This document shows positions 42,945 to 48,541 of a DNA stretch of 48,541 nucleotides, in pieces (positions within the stretch are counted from its first letter, which is position 1; every line of letters begins with the position of its first letter). The notes beneath the pieces were generated by a model, which was not told where the DNA came from, made no database searches, and worked only from the letters and a program-made list of their open reading frames with translations. The position numbers and the translations under genes were made by a program. The stretch is from assembly GCA_016198185.1 (NCBI GenBank), contig JACQJD010000084.1, forward strand, positions 1-48,541. The letters run 5' to 3'. The DNA comes from Deltaproteobacteria bacterium. Lineage in GTDB: Bacteria; Bdellovibrionota; JACOXK01; 2-02-FULL-40-11.

Positions 42945-44115
42945 AAAACAAATTATTGGTTTAATTTCTGGTACGTCCTCAGATGGCATAGATGCAGCAT
43001 TGGTTGACATTGAAGCCCAGGGTCATGAGCGGAAAGTGGATCTCAAGGCCTTTGAGACTTATGCCTACCCCAAAAAAATTCGGTCCAAAATTTTGGAATT
43101 GGCGCATGCAGAAAAAATCATATTGGATGAGCTTTGTTCTTTTCAGATTATTTTAGGAGATTTGTTTGGAGATGCAGCTCTTGCGATTGCAAAAAAAGCA
43201 AAGGTGCCTTTATCCCAAATTGATTTAATTGGGTCACATGGACAAACCATTCGACATTTACCGCCTACGGCATCCTTCAACAGAGGGATGAGTTTTCAGA
43301 TTGCGGAAGCTGCGATGATTGTTTGCAAGACAAAGGTAACCACCGTTTCAGATTTTAGAGTGAATGACATGGCATGGGGTGGGCATGGGGCTCCTTTAAC
43401 ACCCTATCTTCATTATTATCTGTTTCATCAGGTTGGATACGGAGTGGCGATTCAAAACATTGGTGGTATGAGCAATGTAACGGTGATTCCCAGCAATGCT
43501 TCTTTGAAAGACGTCGTTGCCTTTGATACGGGGCCTGGCAATGCCTTAATTGATGCCATGGTTTCACACGCAACGCGTGGGAAGAAGCAATTTGATGCGG
43601 ATGGCGCAATGGCGGCCAAAGGAAAAGTTCAAACACTGTTTTTAAATAAACTTTTAAAACATCCTTTCTTTTTTAAAAAACCCCCGAAATCGACAGGGCG
43701 AGAAGAATTTGGGGTTGTATTTGCAAAGCATATTTTGTCATTGGCAAAAGGCATGTCGATGGAAGATCTCATTGCGACCGTAACAGCCCTCACGGCCCAC
43801 AGTATTTCCGAAAATTATTTTCGCTTTGTTTTTCCGAAAACAAAAATTCGAGAAATTATTTTAGGGGGTGGAGGTGCTAAAAATAAAACGCTGGTCCATT
43901 TTTTAAAACGGTGTATGCCGATGATTTCCCACAAACGGTTTGAAGACTATGGTTATAACAGCAGTGCCATTGAAGCCATGGCATTTGCACTTTTGGCTTT
44001 TGAAACAAGTCAAGGGACATGTGCTAATTTGCCAGAAGTGACGGGGGCTCAGCGAGAAGTTGTTTTAGGCAAAGTAACGCCCGGGGCTAATTTTCGGAGC
44101 ATTTGTTTGAAATGA
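42910..44115 (+). CDS. anmK: Anhydro-N-acetylmuramic acid kinase
   Basis: 401 residues, near the usual ~370-390. It cleaves the anhydro ring and phosphorylates anhydroMurNAc to MurNAc-6-phosphate. Signatures: IGLISGTSSDGIDAALVD, GSHGQTIRHLP, DFRVNDMAWGGHGAPL, QNIGGMSNVT, DTGPGNALIDAM, and ILGGGGAKNKTL near the C terminus. Start overlaps the M20 gene. The last 67 bp overlap the convergent uridylyltransferase gene, whose own C-terminal tail runs there. Confidence 0.95.
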   Translation: MKNSKKHTQKIRKQIIGLISGTSSDGIDAALVDIEAQGHERKVDLKAFETYAYPKKIRSKILELAHAEKIILDELCSFQIILGDLFGDAALAIAKKAKVPLSQIDLIGSHGQTIRHLPPTASFNRGMSFQIAEAAMIVCKTKVTTVSDFRVNDMAWGGHGAPLTPYLHYYLFHQVGYGVAIQNIGGMSNVTVIPSNASLKDVVAFDTGPGNALIDAMVSHATRGKKQFDADGAMAAKGKVQTLFLNKLLKHPFFFKKPPKSTGREEFGVVFAKHILSLAKGMSMEDLIATVTALTAHSISENYFRFVFPKTKIREIILGGGGAKNKTLVHFLKRCMPMISHKRFEDYGYNSSAIEAMAFALLAFETSQGTCANLPEVTGAQREVVLGKVTPGANFRSICLK

Positions 44116-44822
44116 CTCTTTTGGGATGCTGTTAAATATTTCAAATTATATTTTAAATAGAGATCGAGTGTTCCCAGATCAAGCCAAGCGCCACGGTAGA
44201 GACTTCCAAAGACAGGTGCTTTTTCCTGAATTAATTGAGCATAGACATCTGAATTGATACAAAATATTTTTTTATTTGGGAAACAATCAAATATTTCAGG
44301 CTCGAACAAATGAAGTCCGCAAAACATGACCCGCCGATAGCGTGGGTGAATCGTTTTAACTTTGAATTGTCGAATTTGATGTTGGGAATTTAACCCTAAG
44401 CACTCATAGCGTTCGGTGGGCTTGGGAGATCGAACCAACATCGTTGCCAATGATTTTTTGGCAAGATGAAATTTTAAAAGTTCTGAAATGGAAGGTTGCA
44501 TGACCACATCGCTGTTGATGACCACAAATCGATCTTCTTTTAAATAAGGTTTGGCTTTTAAAATTCCCCCGCCGGTCCCCAATATTTGGGGTTCATCCGA
44601 AAAGACAAACTCAAATTCTTTTTGGGTTTTTAAATATTTTTTTAAAGGATCTGGAAAGTGATGAAAATTGATAACCACTTCAAAGATATTGGCTTTTTTG
44701 AGAAGGTCTAGGGTATGACCGATCAGTGGTTTTTCTCTGAAGGGAAGTAGCGGTTTTGGGAAATGTTCTGTGAGTGGGTAAAGACGCGTTCCAAGACCTG
44801 CGGCCAAGATCATTGCTTTCAT
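44049..44822 (-). CDS. murU: MurU-like nucleotidyltransferase
   Basis: 257 residues. MKAMILAAGLGTRLYPLTEH followed by PKPLLPF is the sugar-1-phosphate nucleotidyltransferase signature; SDEPQILGTGGGI and VINSDVVM are further motifs. Adjacent to an AmgK-like kinase, it is best read as MurNAc-1-phosphate uridylyltransferase, giving UDP-MurNAc without new synthesis. MurU is usually ~220-240 residues; here the C-terminal ~20 residues extend over the anmK 3' end. No gap to the kinase gene. Confidence 0.8.
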   Translation of the reverse strand: MKAMILAAGLGTRLYPLTEHFPKPLLPFREKPLIGHTLDLLKKANIFEVVINFHHFPDPLKKYLKTQKEFEFVFSDEPQILGTGGGILKAKPYLKEDRFVVINSDVVMQPSISELLKFHLAKKSLATMLVRSPKPTERYECLGLNSQHQIRQFKVKTIHPRYRRVMFCGLHLFEPEIFDCFPNKKIFCINSDVYAQLIQEKAPVFGSLYRGAWLDLGTLDLYLKYNLKYLTASQKSHFKQMLRKLAPGVTLPKTTSR

Positions 44823-45851
44823 TTAGAGATCTCCGAATAAATTTTCTAGGACTTCATGAAATGCTTCGAGTTCTTTAAATTTTTTTAAATTTTTTTGTGC
44901 AGAAATCCACGTGGGTTTTAAATATTCAAGATACTGTGATTTTTGTTTTACGGTTTTGAGATAGCCAAAAGATCCCATGGCTTTTAAATTACGTTGAATG
45001 GAAACCCAATCGAAGGCCATGACAAAAGCTTCATATGAAAGTGGTTTTTTAAGGCGTTGTTCTTTTTCGAACAAATAGTATTTTAAGAGATCTTCAACGA
45101 GCGGTTCTGGAAGTTGAATGTAAGAATCTCGAAGCAAACTGGCTACATCATAATGACAAGGGCCCAATCGGGCATCTTGGAAATCGACAATGCCGATCCG
45201 CTGTTTTGTCATGAGTAAATTTTTACTGTGATAGTCCCGATGGCATAAACAGAGAGGTTCTTCATTGAGATGGCTTGAAATTTTTTGAAAACCAGTTTGA
45301 AGAACTTTATTTTCTTCAGGTGATATTTTTTTTTGAAGATGATTTTGAATTAAATGTTCTTTCATGAATTCGAGTTCAGCAAGAAATTTCTTCTCATCCA
45401 GTCGATGTTTCGTTGCGACACACCCTTCTAAGTTAGAACTGGCATCGATATGAAATTTTAAAAGTTCATCCAAGGCCAAAAAATAGTATTTTGCAGCAGC
45501 TTTAGGACCGAGATGCCGGTAAACCTTATCTAATAATTCATCTCCAAAATCTTCAATGAGAAAGGCGCCTAAATTTCCAGAAACAGCATAAATTTGAGGA
45601 ACGTGGATATCATTTTTTTGAAGGTGGGTTTGAATATTCAAATAGGGGTCTCGGGAGGGTTCAAACGGTTCTCTCTGGAGGAGGATCCAAGTTTTATTTT
45701 TATAAGATAGCCGAAAATACTGACGGTCTGAAGCATCTCCCGCAAGTTTGATGATGTTTAGGTGTTCACAAGATGTGTTGAGGTGTGCTTCGACAAAATG
45801 GATGATCTCAGGGGATCGGAGGTTATCGAACATCTGAAGGGGTGAGGCCAT
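44823..45851 (-). CDS. amgK: AmgK-like N-acetylmuramate/N-acetylglucosamine kinase
   Basis: 342 residues, aminoglycoside-phosphotransferase fold. LAGDASDRQYFRLSY near residues 36-50 is the AmgK-type start; LIEDFGDELLD follows; catalytic loop CHRDYHSKNLL (H204-D206), metal loop GIVDFQDARLGPCHYD, and VASLLRDSYIQLP are diagnostic. It phosphorylates the anomeric position of MurNAc. Paired with the MurU-like gene immediately downstream (stop and start adjoin). The start at 45851 overlaps the M48 gene by 29 bp; ATG 45833 is an alternative. Confidence 0.9.
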   Translation of the reverse strand: MASPLQMFDNLRSPEIIHFVEAHLNTSCEHLNIIKLAGDASDRQYFRLSYKNKTWILLQREPFEPSRDPYLNIQTHLQKNDIHVPQIYAVSGNLGAFLIEDFGDELLDKVYRHLGPKAAAKYYFLALDELLKFHIDASSNLEGCVATKHRLDEKKFLAELEFMKEHLIQNHLQKKISPEENKVLQTGFQKISSHLNEEPLCLCHRDYHSKNLLMTKQRIGIVDFQDARLGPCHYDVASLLRDSYIQLPEPLVEDLLKYYLFEKEQRLKKPLSYEAFVMAFDWVSIQRNLKAMGSFGYLKTVKQKSQYLEYLKPTWISAQKNLKKFKELEAFHEVLENLFGDL

Positions 45852-46716
45852 GTTGTTTTAAATAAGCATGATATTGGTTGATGAGCTGAGATTGTTCATG
45901 TTTTGAGGGATATTTTTGGAGAACTTTTTTCATTTCGCCAAATGAAGGCGTAGAGACAATCGGGTTTGGGTCGGCTTTATATTTTTGAACGGCCACCTTC
46001 ACTTCTTGAATACGAACATCCGGCGTTGGGTGCGTGGAGAGCATTTTTTCAAGGCGATTGGGTTTATCTTTATAGATTTTTTGAAGTTTCTCAAAAAAAG
46101 TATGGGCATAAGAAAGATCATAGTGACTGCGATGGAGTGATTCGACGCCAAATCCGTCGGATTCCAATTCGGCTTTTCGTCCATAAAAAAGAAGCCCTGT
46201 TTGGCCAAATAAATTAATGAGTTCCACTTGAATTTGTCCCAACCCAACCGCATTGGCAGTAATGGCCAAACAACAGGAAAATCCTTGAGCTTTCGTAAGT
46301 TGTTCCGTTCCATGTCGATACACCACGTGACCCATTTCGTGACCCAAGACCATGGCAAGTTCCGCTTCTTCTTCTACCACTTGCAGAAGTCCCAAATTCA
46401 CAAAAATATATCCGCCTGGAAGTGCAAAGGCATTGACTTGAGGGTCTTTTACAATTTTAAAATGATAATCAAACAGGCGTTCTTCCTCTGGAAATTGGTG
46501 GACAATTTTTTGTCCTAGATTATTGACGAAATCCAAAAGCCGTTCGTCGAATAACAAGGGCATCATTTTGGGAATTTGAGAGGCCCAATAGGCTCCGAGT
46601 TTTGCATCTTGTCCTGTGGAATACATATTGATATCGCCCTTATTGCGCCCGCTGGTAGCGCATTGCGTTAAAAATAGAAGCGATAAGAAAACAAATAATA
46701 TTCGATACACGCTCAT
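45823..46716 (-). CDS. M48-family metallopeptidase, probable lipoprotein
   Basis: About 297 residues from ATG 46716; an upstream GTG at 46848 would add 44 residues before the signal sequence and seems wrong. The signal peptide ends in LTQC (atypical lipobox, Gln at -1). Zinc site HEMGHVVYRHG (HExxH) and ELESDGFGV (third ligand Glu) are intact; STHPTPDVR is the BepA/LoiP-like C-terminal motif. It likely degrades or assists outer-membrane proteins in the periplasm. Precedes amgK in the same direction. Confidence 0.85.
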   Translation of the reverse strand: MSVYRILFVFLSLLFLTQCATSGRNKGDINMYSTGQDAKLGAYWASQIPKMMPLLFDERLLDFVNNLGQKIVHQFPEEERLFDYHFKIVKDPQVNAFALPGGYIFVNLGLLQVVEEEAELAMVLGHEMGHVVYRHGTEQLTKAQGFSCCLAITANAVGLGQIQVELINLFGQTGLLFYGRKAELESDGFGVESLHRSHYDLSYAHTFFEKLQKIYKDKPNRLEKMLSTHPTPDVRIQEVKVAVQKYKADPNPIVSTPSFGEMKKVLQKYPSKHEQSQLINQYHAYLKQHGLTPSDVR

Positions 46717-46870
46717 TTCAAAAACTTTATCAGAGCGATCATAAATAGTCCAACTTTTCAGTTTATGCCATACGCCTAAAACGAAATAATTTAATGGGGA
46801 CATCTGAAAATAGTTGAAATGATTTTTGAACTCTAATAGTGTTGTCACCTTAAGGTAGAAAATGTGTAAC

Positions 46871-46889
46871 GAGGTTGCTCGGCAACCTC
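46871..46889 (+). promoter_or_regulatory. 5' UTR hairpin upstream of an exported-protein gene
   Basis: GAGGTTGC (46871-46878), loop TCG, GCAACCTC (46882-46889), perfect 8-bp stem 22 bp before the ATG and 11 bp before the AGGAGGT ribosome binding site. No T-run follows. It may stabilise or regulate the mRNA. Confidence 0.6.
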
Positions 46890-46911
46890 AAACAATGAAC
46901 AGGAGGTATCT

Positions 46912-47460
46912 ATGAAACTTCTATCAAAATTAATGCTTACGGCAGTGGTAGCGGTAAGCCTTTTTTCCTTTAGTTTAAAATCTCATGCCCTAACGGTGGG
47001 GCTTGCCACAGGACAACCGGGTCTCATTATTGCAGGGGGTGCCACGATTGCAGGTGCTGTGGGTGTGGGTACGGTGGTTTTTATCAATGACTCCGATATT
47101 AATTTTGACAGTGAGAGATTTTGGTACACGGTGGCCGTACTGGCGGGAATTACAGGTGCTGTATTGGATGAACAGGCGAGTGATGTAAATACTGTTTTGG
47201 AAAAAGCATTGGCCCGTAATGTTACCCAAGGATTTTATACTGCCGAAGAAGCATCTCATATTTTCCTTCAGACAGCAGATTTTTTAAAATCACATGAAGG
47301 GCAAGAAGCGCTGACGGTTAATTTAGATGATCCAGCACTCAAAAATGTGAAGGACTCATCTTTAATTCGAAAATATTTTATGGAAAAAACAGGCTTAGAT
47401 TCTTTGACAGCCGGTTTTTTACTGGAAATGGCTCATGTTCCGACGATGGATATTGAGTAA
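46912..47460 (+). CDS. Exported protein of unknown function
   Basis: 182 residues. Signal peptide MKLLSKLMLTAVVAVSLFSF ending near SHA. A Gly/Ala-rich hydrophobic stretch (PGLIIAGGATIAGAVGVGTV) and a second one (TVAVLAGITGAVL) could be membrane segments; the C-terminal half is helical and acidic. Strong RBS AGGAGGT 5 nt upstream. No family recognised. Confidence 0.7.
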   Translation: MKLLSKLMLTAVVAVSLFSFSLKSHALTVGLATGQPGLIIAGGATIAGAVGVGTVVFINDSDINFDSERFWYTVAVLAGITGAVLDEQASDVNTVLEKALARNVTQGFYTAEEASHIFLQTADFLKSHEGQEALTVNLDDPALKNVKDSSLIRKYFMEKTGLDSLTAGFLLEMAHVPTMDIE

Positions 47461-47481
47461 TCTTTAGAGTTATTTTTATCG

Positions 47482-47531
47482 ATGGGCGAAGTTTTAAGAA
47501 TTTTATTTAAAAAACTTCGCCCATTTTTTTT
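47482..47531 (+). terminator. Rho-independent terminator overlapping the next gene's start
   Basis: ATGGGCGAAGTTTT (47482-47495) and AAAACTTCGCCCAT (47511-47524) form a perfect 14-bp stem with a 15-nt loop and a run of eight T's after it. It ends transcription of the 46912 gene or acts as an attenuator for the downstream gene, whose ATG is the first base triplet of the stem. Confidence 0.9.
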
Positions 47532-48429
47532 GTTTGTTTCTCTCACGCTTCTCCCATTCTTTGGTTTTGCTGAAACCGTGTTGGCGCCCAAAGTCTGTGT
47601 GGTGTCACTGTTACATCCGTTGTTAACGCGTCCTACCATTCATGAGGATATCCAAAAAGATGCTCATCAGTTGTTAGAAAGCATGGGGTATGATTCTACC
47701 CAGCGACTTTTCGATTATAAGACAGAGCCTCGGCATATTGCAGAATGTTTGGAAGGCGATTATGAAGATGTCATTATTATTTTTGAATCGGAGCCCCGAG
47801 GCCAACAAGTAGGGATGCTTTATGGCGTGGAAGAAGATGGAAAAGCGCATTGGGAACTTGTTTCCCCTAGAATTTTTGATCGACGAAAAATTAAAAAGAC
47901 ATTACGTCAAATTACCCTCATTGGGTGTATTACAGAAGAATTTTTAGATAGCTATCGTAATTTAAAAAACTTGGCGAAGAAGCAGGGTGTTTTAATCAAA
48001 TTTCAACCTGAAAATTATTTCATTTCAGGTGTGTTGGGCAGAGAAGGTCTTCGCGAAGAAGGATTATTTGGTGCCATGATTGCGGAATCGGCTCAAGATG
48101 AAACATCGAATACGATCTATTGTTTGCTGAGAACGCATCTTTATTTCGCTTATGAATATGGACATACCTCTTGCTTACGGAATCACTATCATGTGGCGCT
48201 TCATGCCCCCGTGAGCGTTGGATTAAAAACATCAACAAAGTGGGTAAAAGTGAATGTCGATCGCAAGCAATGTGCAGATAGCGCTGATGGCGCCCTTTTA
48301 GATGTTGAACTGGGTTTTTTTCGAGGGGTGAATGTAAACGTATCAAGACAGCCCTTAGATTTTACCAAGGAAAGCTTTGGGGCTTCTATTTCATTAGTAC
48401 AATATTTTTCGATATACAAAAATCCGTAA
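47482..48429 (+). CDS. Exported protein of unknown function
   Basis: 315 residues. N terminus RILFKKLRPFFLFVSLTLLP followed by FFGFAET is a signal peptide with cleavage near GFA. The mature part has a hydrolase-like beta strand pair (VIIIFESEPRG, ITLIGCITEEF), then HYHVALHAPVSVGLK and a Cys-containing end; four to five Cys residues may form disulfides. No family recognised. The start codon and much of the signal sequence lie in the terminator hairpin; there is no good RBS upstream. A start at the TTG near 47530 would drop the basic signal-peptide N region. Confidence 0.65.
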   Translation: MGEVLRILFKKLRPFFLFVSLTLLPFFGFAETVLAPKVCVVSLLHPLLTRPTIHEDIQKDAHQLLESMGYDSTQRLFDYKTEPRHIAECLEGDYEDVIIIFESEPRGQQVGMLYGVEEDGKAHWELVSPRIFDRRKIKKTLRQITLIGCITEEFLDSYRNLKNLAKKQGVLIKFQPENYFISGVLGREGLREEGLFGAMIAESAQDETSNTIYCLLRTHLYFAYEYGHTSCLRNHYHVALHAPVSVGLKTSTKWVKVNVDRKQCADSADGALLDVELGFFRGVNVNVSRQPLDFTKESFGASISLVQYFSIYKNP

Positions 48430-48432
48430 GTG

Positions 48433-48496
48433 GGCTGTCCGAAAATGCCGTCATCCTGACCCTGAGCGAAGCGAAGGGGAAGGATCTCACCCTCGG
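48433..48496 (+). repeat. Second copy of the 26838-26901 dispersed repeat
   Basis: GGCTGTCCGAAAATGCCGTC onward, including GTCATCCTGACCCTGAGCGA and GGATCTCACCCTCGGAG, matches 26838-26901 with about three differences. It begins 4 bp after a stop codon, as does the other copy. The rest of the window edge (48497-48541) continues as GC-rich hairpin-like sequence. Confidence 0.85.
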
Positions 48497-48541
48497 AGAT
48501 TCCTCGCACTTCGCCACGCGTGGCTTTGTGCTCGGAATGTC

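Noticed and set aside
1-48541. CRISPR arrays, rRNA and tRNA genes
   Set aside because: No regular spacer-repeat series, no rRNA stretch and no convincing tRNA cloverleaf were found by eye. The repeats present are dispersed palindromes, not an array. A tRNA scan would settle the tRNA question.

Overview
The window is about 48.5 kb of low-to-moderate GC bacterial chromosome, gene-dense and with short intergenic gaps. It looks like a Gram-negative, diderm bacterium: it carries an LptF/LptG permease, a LolA-like protein, two or three outer-membrane beta-barrels, lipoproteins, LspA, a bifunctional PBP1 and peptidoglycan-recycling enzymes. Tandem DUF507 genes, a TIGR02147-family regulator beside a secreted protein, and a eukaryote-type IleRS point towards a deltaproteobacterial, Bdellovibrionota-like or related uncultured lineage. 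This assignment is inference; no rRNA gene is present to test it.

Layout. (1) Positions 1-12744 begin with the 3' end of a PAP2/AUR1-type membrane enzyme. The rest is a tightly packed minus-strand array of twelve genes. In transcription order these are dksA-like, galU, LolA-like, priA, lptG/F, def, fmt, rpe, a YbjN/CesT-like small gene, hutH, hutU and hutI. Housekeeping genes therefore run straight into the histidine-degradation genes. (2) Positions 12837-18206 are an accessory stretch: an outer-membrane protein, a Cys/His small protein, a RelE/ParE toxin-antitoxin pair with a visible operator, a secreted protein divergent from a TIGR02147 regulator, and a GIY-YIG ORF between inverted copies of a palindromic repeat. 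(3) Positions 18207-26835 hold a cobalamin/siderophore-type ABC transporter, an MtaD-like amidohydrolase, plsY, glnA, a porin and lspA. (4) Positions 26966-35935 hold ileS, a DUF4258/YgiT toxin-antitoxin-like pair, a TPR lipoprotein, PBP1B, two DUF507 genes and a second porin. (5) Positions 36019-46716 hold leucine dehydrogenase and N-acyl-D-amino-acid deacylase, then a cluster of NagZ, DppBC-type permeases, an M20 amidohydrolase, AnmK, a MurU-like uridylyltransferase, an AmgK-like sugar kinase and an M48 lipoprotein peptidase. (6) Positions 46912-48429 hold two exported proteins of unknown function.

How the genes work together. The 38.8-45.9 kb cluster looks like a cell-wall salvage module. 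NagZ cuts muropeptides, AnmK opens and phosphorylates anhydro-MurNAc, and the AmgK/MurU pair would return MurNAc to UDP-MurNAc. The permeases, the M20 enzyme and the D-aminoacylase could handle the peptide part. HutH, HutU and HutI convert histidine to formimino-glutamate; the last step is not obvious in the window. GlnA and leucine dehydrogenase add further amino-acid nitrogen metabolism.

The most unusual features are non-coding. A family of dispersed palindromes built on GTCATCC...GGATCTC occurs at least eight times, several as inverted pairs, and one pair encloses a GIY-YIG nuclease gene. Long hairpins overlap the start codons of the D-aminoacylase gene and of the last exported-protein gene. 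No rRNA, tRNA or CRISPR array was seen. All assignments come from reading the sequence and translations without database searches.
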